DNA of 64,000 bases from Zanthoxylum bungeanum (GCA_019454045.1 SKCR01025349.1:372001-436000); one strand, 5' to 3'; positions 45,091 to 57,699 are shown, counted from the first letter of the stretch. Notes: a model not told the origin generated them from the sequence alone. Numbers and translations: made by a program.

Positions 45091-46600
45091 TCATATCCAA
45101 TCACTCATGTATCTAACACCTGAACTATGTACATGTCGCTCAAACTTTTGCTGAGAGATGGCTTTCGTCAGCGGATCTGCAATGTTGTCATCTGAAGCGA
45201 TCTTTTCGATTTTCACATCGCCACGATGACTGATTTCACGAATCAGATGGAAACATTGAAGTATATGCTTGGATAGTTGATGAGATCGCGGTTCCTTAGC
45301 CTGCGCTATAGCCCCGTTATTGTCACAATATAAAGTAACGGGCTCAGCTGCTAACGGAACTACTCCTAATCCAATTATGAATTTACAGATCCAAACTGCC
45401 TCTTTTGCTGCTACAATTGCATCAATATATTCCGTTTCTATTGTTGAATCGGTAACAGACTCTTGCGACTTAGAGTCATCTTTATCGGTTTGGAAACTTG
45501 CATCGGTGAACCCAGTCACCTCAAGTTCTCCGTCTTCATAGACTAAGAAAGCATCCTTAGTTCGTCTAAGATACTTAAGGATATTCTTAACCGCAATCCA
45601 GTGACCATCACTTGGATCGGCCTGATAGAGACTGCACATGCTCAAAGCATACAAGACATCAAGTCGCATACATATCATGGCATACATGATCGATCCGACT
45701 GCAGAAGTGAATGGGATTCGACTCATGTTGTTTCTCTCATCTTGAGTTTTAGGACACATGTCCTTAGATAGAGAAATGACATATGACACTAGAAGGAGTC
45801 CCCTCTTAGACTGATCCATGTTGAATCTCTTCAACACTTTTTCAATATAGGAACTCTGGGAGAGTCCAACCAACTTTCTAGATCTATCCCGGTAGATCCT
45901 TATTCCCAGAATAAAGGCTGCTTCTCTCAGATCTTTCATGGAGAATTTTAATGAAAGCCAAGCTTTCACCGATGTAGTATGGGAATGTCATTGCCAATAA
46001 GCAATACATCATCAACGTAAAGGACAATGAATGTCAGTGTACTCCCACTAACCTTCTTATATACACAAGGATCATCTTTGTTTTGAATGAAATCATATTC
46101 TTTTATGATCTCATCAAAACATTGGTTCCAAGAACACAATGCTTGCTTCAATCTATAAATGGATCGATTTAACTTGCAAACCTTGTTTGCATGTTTGGTA
46201 CGAAAAAGTCATCGGGCTGCTGCATATAAACATCCTCCAAAAGGTTTCCGTTAAGGAAAGTGATTTTGATGTCCATTTGCAATATTTCATAATCGAAATA
46301 TGCAGCAATAGCAAGCATTATCCGAATGGATTTAATCATGGCAACATGTGAAAAAGTTTCGTTGTAATCGACACCATGTCATTGACGATACCCTTTTGCT
46401 ACAAGCCTAGTTTTGTACGTTTGTATGTTGCCATCCATGTCAGTCTTCTTCTTGAAGACCCATTTACAACCAATAGGCTTTACGCCTTCTGGTGCATCAA
46501 CCAGTGTCTAGACTTGGTTGGTATACATGGAATCCATTTCGGACTTCATGGCATCTTGCCATAAAACGGAGTCGATACCTTATATCACTTTCTCATACGT
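45091..46600 (-). pseudogene. C2 reverse transcriptase and RNase H
   Basis: The N-terminal RT part (46160-46600) is broken. The catalytic part at 45966-46151 reads FIVLYVDDVLLIGNDI. A 292-codon frame (45969-45091) carries FILGIRIYRDRSRKLVGLSQ, ILKYLRRTKDAFLVY, GFTDASFQTD, TETEYI-like ETEYIDAIVAAKEAVW, LYCDNNGAIAQAKEP and ADPLTKAI. Compared with C3, about 18 residues between DDSKSQ and ESVTDST are missing, removing the WKSSKQ segment of RNase H. RT and RNase H lie in slightly overlapping, different frames. Confidence 0.8.
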
Positions 46601-46603
46601 ATC

Positions 46604-47776
46604 CTATTTATCTTCCTCAATAAGATTAATATCCACATGAGGTGAGATCAGAAACCCATACCTCTCAGGTTGTTTTATGACTCTCTCCGATCTATGCGGT
46701 TCTTGTGTATTAGAAGATTGTGGTACAGTCTCATCCCTGATGAACTGTTCATGTTCCTTTAAGGAATCGGTGCCAGGAATAGTATCACTACAATTTTCAT
46801 TGAGTTCTACTTTCCTCCCACTTACCACTGCATTTAGGAATTCCTTTTCGAGGAAAACCTCATGGAGAAAAACAAATACCTTGGTCTCTTATGGGTTGTA
46901 GAAGTAATATCATTTGGTTTCCCTAGTATAACCTATAAATAGGCACTTATCTGATTTGGGTTCTAGTTTGGTACCATCTAAACGTTTAACATATGCCAAA
47001 CATCTCCAAATCTTCAGGAATGTGAAACCCAATTTCTTTCCTGTCCATATTTCATATGGAGTCTGTTCAACAGACTTTGACGGAACCTTATTCAAAATAA
47101 GTATTGCACTGTTCAATGCATATCCCCAGAAGGGAATTGGTAGCTCTGTGCGACTCATCATAGACCTTACCATGTCCAACAAAGTTTGGTTTCTCCGTTC
47201 GGACACACCGTTTAATTGAGGTGTTCCAGGAGGAGTCCACTGTGAAAAAATACCATATTCTTTCAAGTAATTGAGAAACACATTGCTTAAGTATTCTCCA
47301 CCACGATCCAACCGTAATGTTTTAATACTTTTGCCGGTCTATTTTTCTACTTCGTGTCGAAACTCTTTGAATTTCTCAAATTTTTCCGACTTGTGTCTCA
47401 TAAGATACACATAACCATAACGTGATGCATCATCCGTAAAGGTTACAAAGTATTCATATCCACCTCTAGCCTGGCTAGACATGGGCCCGCATACGTCACT
47501 ATGAATGAGGGCTAATAGTTATGTGGCACGTGCACATTTATCGCTAAAAGGCGTCTTAGGCATTTTTCCTAATAAACAAGATTCGCAGACGTCGTATGAA
47601 TTAGGATCAAATCCGTCCAAGTATCCACTCTTCGAAAGTGTGGATATACGAGTCTTGTTTATGTGTCCCAAACGACAATGCCACAAATAAGTTTCATCTT
47701 TGTTACTTAACTTAAGCCTTTTGTTTGTCATGTTATATGTTTGAGATTCATTTATATTCAAGATAAAAAAAACCAT
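46604..47776 (-). pseudogene. C2 GAG-pre-integrase, integrase and linker
   Basis: 47776-47519 gives LWHCRLGHINKTRI and CESCLLGKMPKTPFS, the HHCC-type zinc region. A broken stretch follows to 47311. Then a 133-codon frame shows DRGGEYLSNVF, PPGTPQLNGVSERRNQTLLD (catalytic Asp and Glu) and PYEIWTGKK. The acidic linker 46828-46604 has SNTQEPHRSERVIKQPERYG before RT. Lesions include a stop at about 47340 and the frameshift at the T-run near 47765. Confidence 0.8.
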
Positions 47777-48992
47777 TATTTACATCAGCAGTGCATATCT
47801 CAATATCATTCTTATAAACAAAACACCCACTGTTTCGAAATACAAAAGTGTACCCGCATTGGGTCAAACAAGATACAGAACTAATATTTCTAGTCAAATT
47901 AGGCACATAATAATAGTCTGATAAAGTAAGTACATGCCCCGAGGGCAGTTCCAAAATATAGGTCCCAACAGCCAAAACGGCGACTCTAGTCCCATTTCCA
48001 ACTCGGAGGTCGATCTCTCCTAAAGCCAGTCTCTTGCTAATCTGCAGATCTTTCACATCAGTACATATATGAGTACCATATCCAGAATCAAAAATCCAAT
48101 TTTTAAAACTAGAAGTAGACATGTTTATTTCAATAACAAACATACCTGAAGCTGGAGCCTTGCCCGCCTTCACTTCCTTCAAGTGCGCCTTGTACTCACG
48201 GCAGTCACGCTTCCAGTGACCCTGTTTGCCACATTGTAGGCAGATATCTTGGGATTTATCCTTTGCCTTCCCAGAAGACTTTGATGATTTGTCCTTGCCC
48301 TTTCTCTTTTTATTTTTCTTCACACCTCCAGAAGCCTTCGGCCAAGCCTTGGCATTCTGAGATGTCGAAGCAAAGTGCGTCTTGCGCTTCTTGCCCTTTA
48401 AAAGCTCTTTTTCTGCCTCTTTCAGCATTGCCATCAACTCTCCATGAGTCTTTTCTTGGTTCATCATATTATAGTTCATGATGAACCCGCTCCAGCTGTT
48501 AGGAAGAGACTGTATGATCAAATCTATGGAAGTCTCAGCCTCAAAGGTTATGCCCAGCTGACCCAGCTGTTCGATTTTAGCAATCATCTGCGACACATGG
48601 TGCTCGACAGATGTACCATCTGACTTTCGAGAGTGAAAGAGCTTCTTCTGCAATTCATACTTCTGCGATCTAAGGTTAGATCGGTGAAGGTCCCTCAATT
48701 TCAACATCATTTCATGGGGATCCAATCCTTTGTTTTGACGAATAAATTGTGGGGTAATTGCAGCAAGCATGACGGATTGAGCAGTTGAGTTGTCATCACT
48801 GTGAGTCTTCCAAAGCTCAAGCTCAAGTGGCTGCTCAATTCCGGGCTTAGGCCCGAGAGGTCTCTCTATCGTATAGAGCATCTTCTCAGCCCCCAAGAAA
48901 ATCCTGAGGTTCATATCCCAGTCAGTAAAGTTCGCACCATTAAAGACATTTTCGCCCATGATAATGTCCCTAACGTTGATCTTTCCAGCCAT
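47748..48992 (-). CDS. C2 gag and protease, intact frame
   Basis: The start at 48992 (MAGKINVRDIIMGENVFNG) matches C3 at 59838, though the frame is open to an ATG at 49019. The 414 codons include FTDWDMNLRIFLGAEKML, the UBN2-type capsid region (MLKLRDLHRSNLRSQKYEL), a basic tract and the zinc knuckle CLQCGKQGHWKRDC (CX2CX4HX4C). The protease follows with FDSGYGTHICTD, where the usual DSGCGTHI Cys is Tyr. The frame ends at a run of eight T, where a seven-T version would continue into the integrase zinc region. Gag assembles the particle; the protease matures the polyprotein. Confidence 0.8.
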   Translation of the reverse strand: MAGKINVRDIIMGENVFNGANFTDWDMNLRIFLGAEKMLYTIERPLGPKPGIEQPLELELWKTHSDDNSTAQSVMLAAITPQFIRQNKGLDPHEMMLKLRDLHRSNLRSQKYELQKKLFHSRKSDGTSVEHHVSQMIAKIEQLGQLGITFEAETSIDLIIQSLPNSWSGFIMNYNMMNQEKTHGELMAMLKEAEKELLKGKKRKTHFASTSQNAKAWPKASGGVKKNKKRKGKDKSSKSSGKAKDKSQDICLQCGKQGHWKRDCREYKAHLKEVKAGKAPASGMFVIEINMSTSSFKNWIFDSGYGTHICTDVKDLQISKRLALGEIDLRVGNGTRVAVLAVGTYILELPSGHVLTLSDYYYVPNLTRNISSVSCLTQCGYTFVFRNSGCFVYKNDIEICTADVNNGFFYLEYK

Positions 48993-51190
48993 CTTAATTG
49001 CAATAGTTAAACTATTCAATTAACGATTTCGGGTACAGTCCAACAGTAAAAATTAAATAATAAAATATTAGTCCAACTAATATAAATATATAATGATGAA
49101 AATAATTTGAAAGCGTGTATTTGGCAAGTATTAAACGAAATTGCAAATTTAATACTGGCCTCCCACTATTTTTCGGCGAGCCTCTAACCTTTTGTTGAGT
49201 ACTCGGGAAACCTAGTTTCGTAGTGGGCTAGGATCCCATTAAATAACATAAAACCTTGACTTTGACCAACAAGCTGCATGAAACTTAACTAGGTAGATCT
49301 CTAAGATCAATTGGATCCCATCCAATTCCTAGATCCGGTAGGTGGACCTCCAAGTCCGAAACATATATCCAATATATGTAAATATATCCAATATATTTCC
49401 TAACCTTTTCCTCTGAATCAACTAAGCCTTGGCTTGGCTCAACAAACTTAATGATTCCAGTTAAGCGGGACCCATTGACAGTGGGAAAGCTTCGTAATCC
49501 ACGTCGATGAACTAGAAGTGACTTCTTTTTGGCCAACAAGTCACAACCGCCCAAGACATGCGATATAGAACAAAGCTTTCGTGGTTCAAACACATCTGCG
49601 ATGGACATTGATCTTGACTTTGACCAACAAACCAATGCCAATCTTAGATCTTGAGAGAGAACCACTCAATGGAAGGAAAACGCTTAATATTTGAGTGATG
49701 ATTTTTCACGTAAATTGGCAACCAATTTATTATCTTTGATTAGGTCTCATCATACACTCTTAAGTATGCATTCTAAAAGCATAATAAGGCACGAAATAAA
49801 ATTAATAATGATATGCGGATTGATATATAACAATTTGATCCTAGAACAAATCTCTTCATTTCCTCTCTCTCCCGCTAGCATATTCTTACTTCTACCCAAT
49901 TACATAATACATCAAAGAAACCTCATTTACATTGAGGGGAATTGGTTAGAAGAGAAGTACCTAGAGATAAAGAGATAATAGGCTGGACACGCAGGTCCAA
50001 TTTAATAAATTCCAAATTTATTACAACAATTTCCAAAATTACCCTCACCCTTCTAATATCAATCTGATATACATTATTCATACAATACATCCATGTATTC
50101 ACACAAAGCATATTATTCAATCAATCTAATCCAATTAATTAATCTTTGAATTAATGACCATCCAATTTTAAACAACGATTTGATTTGCGCGAGTCCAACT
50201 CGTTTAAGAATAAATACTCAAAATATGTATTCTTGAATTATATCGAACTACAATTTTAAATCCAATTTAATTTGTATTCAATACTAATTCTTATTTAATT
50301 CCAAATTAAATAATTACACTTATTTTAGTGTCTTTTAGACTTAGATTCTAAATCCAATCTTAATGGGTCTCAAAGGCTCAATTAGTAACCAATACTGTTT
50401 TAATTAAAGTCCAATGGGCTTTTAATTAATTCTTAAGGCATGGGCTTTGGCCATTATGGATCCAATCCAAGATGCCAATGCCCAATTTAAGAATCACCAT
50501 TTGCCATAAAATCAATTTTGGCCCATTAGGCCCAATTAAATATTAAAATGCCCAAAAGTTATATTTGGACTTTATGGAATGGTTTTAGGCCCAATTTGGA
50601 TCCAATCCAATAGTCCTAAACCAAGCTTGGCCCAACCAAGCCCATTAAGCCCAAATACAACAAAATTAACCCAATCTAATTTTAAAGACTAACTTTAATT
50701 AATATAACATTCCAAATAATAATTAATTTTAATTGAAGTGTAATAGACATAATTAATTATTTAAACTAATATTTCCAAAATACCAATTAAACTAATTAAT
50801 CATGCTTTAATTAATCAACTCATGTCCAACACAAATTGAAGCAAAATCAATCAATTACATGCTTATTGGTTCACAGTAATATAGCATAAAATAGAATTTA
50901 ATTTGATTTCAATCCAATTAAATCAACAACCAATTTATCTCATGCTTTAAACACATCCAATGGTGTAAGATCAAAAATTCACCATGATACATGCTAGGGT
51001 TGTGTTCGGCCATGGCAAGGAAATTAGGGAAAATTTTATCCAATTCATTTTCTCAATTCCTAAGATGCATAAATCCAATTCATCATCATCAAACCACATC
51101 CAAACAAACAATTTTGAAAAAATGATACTCCAAGCATAAGATTCCCAAATAAAGTATATAAACCCTAAACTCATTTCATGCTTAGAAAAG
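48993..51190 (-). other. C2 long untranslated leader
   Basis: The 2.2 kb hold no gene. The proximal 600 bp match C1 and C3, including TTTTTCGGCGAGCCTCTAACC and four TTGACTTTGGCC-type motifs at 49255-49632. The distal part is AT-rich and poor in similarity. Confidence 0.7.
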
Positions 51191-51202
51191 GCTTTGATAC
51201 CA
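51191..51202 (-). other. C2 primer-binding site (tRNA-iMet)
   Basis: TGGTATCAAAGC on the minus strand has one mismatch to the initiator tRNA complement. Confidence 0.85.
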
Positions 51203-51203
51203 T

Positions 51204-53110
51204 TGTTAGTGTTCCTAGAATATTCCAAGGATCTCTAAGATGATATTGTGTGTGAATATTCAAAGAAGTAGCGGAAATACTTACAATGATCGGATGTTGA
51301 GATTTCAAAAATCTTTTCGTTTCGGAAGCTCTAAGCTTGATGTTTGTGTTCCAAACTCAAGGGATTAGTTTCCCTATCACCTTGTATGACTCCTTGAAAG
51401 TGCTAGCTTGAAGAAATTTTGAAACAAAATTTCAATGGAGGAGGAAGAAGGTCACGACACCAAGGGAGAGAAATAGAGCTTTTTTGTGTTTTTGTTATAT
51501 TGATTTCTAAAATCAATTACACAATATGTCAACTTCCAAAGTTGGTATAAGTCTTTCCAAAAAATTAAAACAAAGTGTGTTGGTTGTTGATTGAGTGTTG
51601 AATAAGCAATCCAAGCTTTCACTCAACCATTAACAACTTCTATCACTAGTCAAACTTGTTGATGTAAGTCAAGTGGGTCCCACCACTTTTAAATTCCAAA
51701 TTTAAGTCGAATAATCCAACACGCAATTTAGCTCGGGCCCGGGTTCGTTTAATTCTGAATAAAACGAATTTTCCATTGCGACATAATTAAATATAATTTA
51801 ATTGAATAATTATGCCTTGCAAAATTATTATTAAAGTCGCTTACGAATTAATTCTAAATTAATTCGTTTGCCCGAATTAAAATCCCATTTTAATTCCGCA
51901 TTGAAATCTAATTTCAATTAATATATCCAATATATTATTTAATCGATTAATTCCAAATTAATCGTTCTCTCTATTCTATCCGAATTTTATCCCAGATAAA
52001 TTCTTGCCGCAATTAATCCTAGATTAATTTTCTCTCTCTCATAATTAATCCTAGATTAATTCTGTGTGAGTCAAACGTCATCGATGAATCTTTGGGAAGC
52101 GACCCATGAGATCCCTGGATATGTTGTCAGTAAATACGGTTATCGGACTATCCGAATACGTGCATACCCAGTACCACGTTCTTACCGATTTACAAGACAA
52201 GGTTGGCTTCTAGCAAAGCACTGTGCCTACCCAATTCTCCAGAAATATTATTTTAAGGAATACATAATCTTTATCAAGCGTTGTATACTAATTATTGCGC
52301 ATTACGATCCAGTATCGGATGTCACATGCTAGGCCTGGGGCTGGATTTGTGTCTGCCCCGTACGAAGCATATATCAGATCACTAGCAACTAGTCTCTGTA
52401 ATCGGATTATCATGACCTTGTCATATTATCCTGATAGTTGTAGCATATAAGAGTATTAGTTATGTATCCCTGCATGATCATCATCTCCATATGACTGAAG
52501 TGATACTTTCATCTTGACATCACACCCAATACACTACGATTCTCAGTAAACCCAGAAGAGGCGTACACAGAACCTGTTAAAGCCCCGGACGACCAAAACC
52601 AAAGCGTACTGATTTTCGCAAGTATTAGCGATGCAAGTCTCAGGTTAAGACCAAATACACCTACCCTGATTCGGATTCCCATAGACACAAAGTCATACTA
52701 CCAACGGGATTCCGAGGGGTATATCCAGAGTGAAGCTGTTTTCGTACCATTGGCAAACAGAACCTCCTATTGCACTTGCATGAGTATCCAACGCCCAAAT
52801 ATATGAGAACTATGTCGTTACGCTTCCATAACGCGCACAAGTGAAATACTAGTTTATTCCGTATTATCGATGTACAATCTCGATAATACTACGACTAGGG
52901 ATATTTAATGATTAAACCGTTCGTGGATTGATACTGTCTCATATCTTATTAATCCAGAACTAATCATAAGGACTTTTATCATTTATATATATTCAAGTAA
53001 TCTAATTACAAAATGATAAAATAGCAATTTTCTTTGTCACATAGTTAATTCGTACAAAAACCACAATGTCTTTTACAAATAGTGATGATATGGGTCATAA
53101 TTGTCCAATA
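51204..53110 (-). repeat. 5' LTR of C2
   Basis: It is the full-length partner of 43335-45076. Its plus-strand right end is mutated from CCAACA to CCAATA. Confidence 0.9.
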
Positions 53111-53347
53111 AATACCATTGTCTACTCATGGCATGTCTTCATAGGATCAGGCGAATACTTTTGCATATTTTATTAATATTTTCTCTAATTTTTTCCGCTC
53201 ATCAGAGGTAACCTCACTTGCAATTGAAATTTCCTTGGGGTTTTCACATATAACAAGATTAAATGCATTTATCTTTGTTAAGTTAATGTCAAATATGCTC
53301 ATGCCATGCGTGTTATGATGCAGACTAACAGGAAAAGACTCGAACAA
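53111..53347 (-). pseudogene. T1 segment just before the RT domain
   Basis: The frame reads VTSDERKKLEKILIKYAKVFA, a stop, then SYEDMP, the conserved DVFAWSYEDMPG-type motif of Tat elements. Two TGA codons replace Trp and Gly. The frame runs into the C2 insertion site and continues at 43334. Confidence 0.75.
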
Positions 53348-53422
53348 GTAAGCAAAATCAATGTCTTTGTGATTAATAAATGCAAGATTACAATTAAATA
53401 AGTTAGAAAAATAAATATCTTC

Positions 53423-53611
53423 CTAATTTACAGTCTTGTCTTCTTCCGTCTTCTTGCTTTTTTCGAGCGTCAAATTCTCCGACTGCAGTAGTTCTTCTTC
53501 CCATTTATTTTCCTCTTTTGCAACCTCATCTTTTTCATTGCTCGAGAAGTTTTCCCAGAAATCTCTCCCCCACTCTGTTTCATCTTCACTAATGTTGTCC
53601 CATAACCCCAT
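53423..53611 (-). pseudogene. T1 acidic linker, protease missing
   Basis: The short acidic frame (WDNISEDETEWGRDFWENF, many Glu and Lys) lies between gag and the pre-RT motif. No retropepsin signature (D[TS]G, ILGRP) occurs between 53347 and 53636, where Tat elements carry their protease, so that domain appears deleted. Confidence 0.5.
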
Positions 53612-53635
53612 GCAGGAAGCTTGGTGGTTGAAAGT

Positions 53636-54783
53636 TTAGAGGACAAAGCTTTCGGGCTGGCCGAAATTGATCATGTAGGTGGGTGGTGGAATGGAGTGGT
53701 AGTTGGGTAGAGGGTTTCTGTGTGTGTTGGGTTGTTCTTTTTCTACGTCGGGTATTTTATGGGTGTCAAAGAGTTCTTGGATCTCATGCCTGAGGCGGGC
53801 GCAGTTGTCAGTGTCATGGCCTTTTTGCTGATGGTAGTGACAGTATAGGTTTAGGTTGAGGTGGGGTGGCACAGGGTTTGGAAGTGGTCTCGGTTCTAAG
53901 GGTTTTAGGAGTCCTTGCCTCTTCAGCTTTTCAAACACCTTTGACAAAGGTCTACCAAAATTAGAAAATCGCCTGTTTCTGATGGCGGCGACCTCAGCAG
54001 GAGTGAGCTTATTCCTTGAAGGCCCCCCAATGGTCTTTCTATTCTGGCCGTAAAACTTTCTGTTCTCGGCTTCCTCTTCCTCGATATCCATGACAGTTTC
54101 TCTTAACTGTAGAAAGTCACTAATGATGGAGGTCATCCTTCTCAGCTTGTTATAAATTGAGGGCTTGGTGTACTTAATGATCATCTTAATCCGGTCCTTC
54201 TCCAAGGGTCGTGTCTACATCTTCAAGAGTTAGCCTCTCTAGCGATCCACATATTCTTTTAAGATATCTTCTGCCTTCTGTTTGGTGTTTTCTAGGTCAC
54301 GAAGCGACAACTCTATCTCCAGGTCCGTGACATATTGGTTCAGAAAGGCCTCTGATAATGCCCTCCAGTCATCCCTGAACTTTCTATCCAAGCCATAATA
54401 CCATACTATGAGCGCCCCTTCCAGTGACATCCCAAACATCTTCTGCACCTGGTGCTTCGACAAACCCACTGAACTCATCACTGAAACATATTGCCGAAGA
54501 TGGACCCTAGGATCTCTATTTACGTTGAACTTGGCCATGTCAAGCATCTTGAACTGAGGAGGCAGTTGTTCTTCGAAAGTCATCGCATCATAGTCTAACA
54601 GATCTTTATGTCTTCCCTTCATCTTGCGGGTAACTGACTCTACTTGTTCTCTGAGTTTCTATAGCTCTGCCTGAGACCCGGCTATCTTTCCCGTGGCATA
54701 CTCAGCCATGTCATCATCAAAAATAGGGATTTCTTCGCTCACCCTAATCGGGGGCTCCTCACGCCTTCCATCCCCATTGTTTT
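53636..54783 (-). pseudogene. T1 gag
   Basis: One frame covers the whole piece with four in-frame stops (near 54660, and three between 54239 and 54208). Capsid-type motifs: FNVNRDPRVHLRQYVSVM, GALIVWYYGL and LSEAFLNQYV. Then DFLQLRETVMDIEEEE and GRPLSKVFEKLKRQGLL, and the Tat-type knuckle CHYHQQKGHDTDNC with Asp/Thr in the loop. The upstream end continues at 63105 across C3. Gag is the only nearly complete coding domain of T1. Confidence 0.8.
54779..54783. other. Target-site duplication GTTTT, left copy (C3)
   Basis: GTTTT precedes the C3 LTR and the identical GTTTT follows at 63105-63109. Confidence 0.9.
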
Positions 54784-56585
54784 TATTAGTGTCTCTAAGA
54801 CATGCTCAAGATCTCTAAACATGATTTGAGTGTGAATAAATCAAGTAAAGTTATGGAAATACTTACATTGATGTTGGGTGAATTTTCAAAAAATATTTTG
54901 AATGGATGAAGCTCCAAGCTTTGATTTGTTGTTTTTCTCCTTGGGTAAGTTTCCCTAACACCTCATTCAACTCCTCAAGTGCTGGCTTTTATAAAATTTT
55001 GAAGCAAAATTTTCAAGAAGGAGAAGAGAAGTCACGGCAAAGTGGACAAGAAATAGAGAAAGTGAGTTGTTCCAATTTTCCAAAAAATTGGTTGGTGTGT
55101 GTAGTAAAGGAAGCATTTAATTTTTCCAACTACTCACATCACACTTTGACAAGTTGATGTAAGTGAAGTGGGTCCCACCACTTTTAAATTCCAAATTTAA
55201 GTTGGCTTCTCCAACACACAACTAGTCTTGGGCCCGGGTTCATTTAATTTTGAATCAAACGAATTTTTCGTCGCGACATAATTAAATCCAATTTAATCAA
55301 AAAATTATTACGATAGTCGCTTACGAATTCCTTCGCCCGAATTAAATTCCAATTTTAATTTCGTATTGAAATCCAATTTCAATTAATATATCCGATATAT
55401 TATTTTAGGCCAAATAAAAAAATTATAAAGAAAAATCTAATTTAACTATTAAATTTATTTTATCGATTAATTCTAAATTAATCGTGTTCTCTCTTCTGTA
55501 CGAATTTAATCCCAGATTAATTCTTGCCGTAATTAATCCCAGATTAATTCTATTCGAGTCAAATGTCATTGGTGAATCTTTGGGAAACGACCCAAGAGAT
55601 TCCTGGATACGTTGGCAGTAAATCCGGTTGTCAAAATTTCCGACACGTACGTACCCCGTACCACGTTCTCACCGATTTACAAGACATGGTTGGCTTCTAG
55701 CAAAGCACCGTGCCTACCCAATTCTCCAGAAATATCGACCGAGGAATATTATATGTATCAGGCGTAGTAATACAATGTAATGCGTAATACGATCCAGTAT
55801 CGGATGTCACATGCTAGGCCTAGGGCTGGCTCTGTGTCTGCCCCGTACGAAGCATATATCGGATCCCACGTAACTAGTCTCTGTAATCAGAAAGTCATGA
55901 CCTAGTCATACTTTCCCGATAGCTGCAGCTTTTAAGAGTACTAGTACCGTATCCTGTGTGACCATCATCTCCATATGACTGAAATGATACTCCCATCTTG
56001 ACATCACATCCAATACACTACGATTCTCAGTAAACCCAATAGAGGCGTACACAGAACCTTTTAAAGCTCCGGACGACCAATACCTAAGTAAACTGATTGT
56101 CGTAAGTAATAACGAAGTAATTCTCAGGTTAAAGATCACATACACCTACCCTGATTCGGATTCCCATAGACACATAGTCATACTACCAATGAGATTCTGA
56201 GTGGATCTATTCAGAGCGAAACTGTTCCCGGTCCAACGGCTAACAAAACCTCTTATCACACTTGCATAAGTATCCAATACCTAAATATATGAGAACTATG
56301 ATGTTAAGCTTCCATAACGCGCACAAGTGTAATACTAGTCTATTTCGCATTATCAATGTCCAGTCTTGATAATACTACGACTAGGGATATTTAATGATTA
56401 AACCGTTTATGGATTAATATTGTCTCATATCTTATTAATCTGATTTAACCATATGGACTATATAGCCAAGTAATCCAATTACAATAATGATAAAATAGCA
56501 ATTTCATTTTGTCACATAGTTAATTTGTACAAAAAACACAATGTCTTTTACAAATAGTGATGCTATGTGTCATAATTGTCCAACA
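54784..56585 (-). repeat. 3' LTR of C3
   Basis: It opens TATTAGTGTCTC, where the 5' LTR has TGTTAGTGTCTC. It shares the GTGAATCTTTGGGAA block with C1 and C2. Confidence 0.9.
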
Positions 56586-56597
56586 ATCTCCCACTTG
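56586..56597 (-). other. C3 polypurine tract
   Basis: CCAAGTGGGAGAT on the minus strand, as in C1 and C2. Confidence 0.75.
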
Positions 56598-56599
56598 GC

Positions 56600-57560
56600 T
56601 CATAGCCAGTCACTCAGGTATCTAACACCTGAACTATGTACATGTCACTCAAACTTTTGCTGAGATATAGCTTTCGTCTGCGGATCTGCAATGTTATCTG
56701 ATGCGATCTTCTCGATCTTCACATCGCCACGATGTATGATCTCACGAATAAGATGAAACCGTCGAAGTACATGCTTGGATCATTGATGAGATTGTGGTTC
56801 CTTAGCCTGTGCTATAGCCCCGTTATTGTCATCATACAAAGGTATGGGCTCAGCTGCTAACGGAACTACTCCTAATCTAATTAGGAATTTACGGATCCAA
56901 ACTGCTTCTTTTGCTGCCTCAGCTATAGCAATATATTATGCTTCTGTTGTTGAATCGGCAACAGTCTATTGCTTGGAAGATTTTCAGCTCACTGCTTTGT
57001 TGTTCAAAAAAAATATGTACCCTGATTGTGACTTACAGTCGTCTTTATCGGTTTGGAAACTTACATCAGCGAACCCAGTCACCTCAAGTTCTCCTTCCCC
57101 ATAGACTAAGAAAGCATCATTAGTTCATCTAAGATACTTAAGGATGTTATTTACAGCAATCCAGTGACCATCTGCCATATTTCATAATCGAAATATGTAG
57201 GAATAGCAAGCATTATCCGAATGGATTTAATTATGGCAACAGGTGAAAAGGTTTCGTCGTAATTGACACCATGTTGTTGATGATACCCTTTAGCTACAAG
57301 CCTAGCTTTGTACGTTTGTACGTTGCCATCCATGTCTGTCTTCTTTTGAAGACCCATTTACAACCAATATGCTTAATGTCTTCTAGTGCATCAACCAGTG
57401 TCCAAACTTGGTTGGTATACATGGAATCCATTTCAGACTTCATGGATTCTTGCCATAAAGCGGAGTCGATAACTTGTATCGCTTACTCATACGTAGTTGG
57501 TTCATCTTCCTCAATAAGATTAATGTCTACATGAGGTGAAATCAAAAACACATACCTCTC
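56600..57560 (-). pseudogene. C3 RT/RNase H with RT catalytic core deleted
   Basis: The N-terminal RT part reads TYKARLVAKGYHQQHGVNYDETFSPVA in pieces (TYKARLVAKGYHQQHG, DETFSPVA) and DYEIWQM. At about 57172 it joins directly to the pre-RNase H segment (WIAVNNILKYL). The YVDD region present in C2 at 45608-46286 is absent. RNase H keeps the GYIFFLN and AVSWKSSKQ segments lost in C2, with stops. Confidence 0.75.
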
Positions 57561-57699
57561 AGGTTATTTTCTGACTCTCTCCGACCCACACGGTTCTTGT
57601 GTATTAAAAGATTGTGGAACAGTCTCATCCCTGATGGACTGTTCGTGTTCCTTAAGGGGGTCAGTGCCATGAATAGTATCACTCTAATTTTTATCTAGT

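Larger units (their letters stand above)
43335..53110 (-). mobile_element. C2: Ty1/Copia element with an intact gag-PR frame
   Basis: LTRs (1742 and 1907 bp) begin TGTTAGTGTTCCTAG. The plus-strand right end reads CCAATA instead of CCAACA. The primer site, polypurine tract and all domains are in the order gag, PR, INT, RT, RNase H, which defines Copia. It is the best-preserved Copia element in the window. The 3' LTR has lost about 165 bp near 43765 relative to the 5' LTR. Confidence 0.9.
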
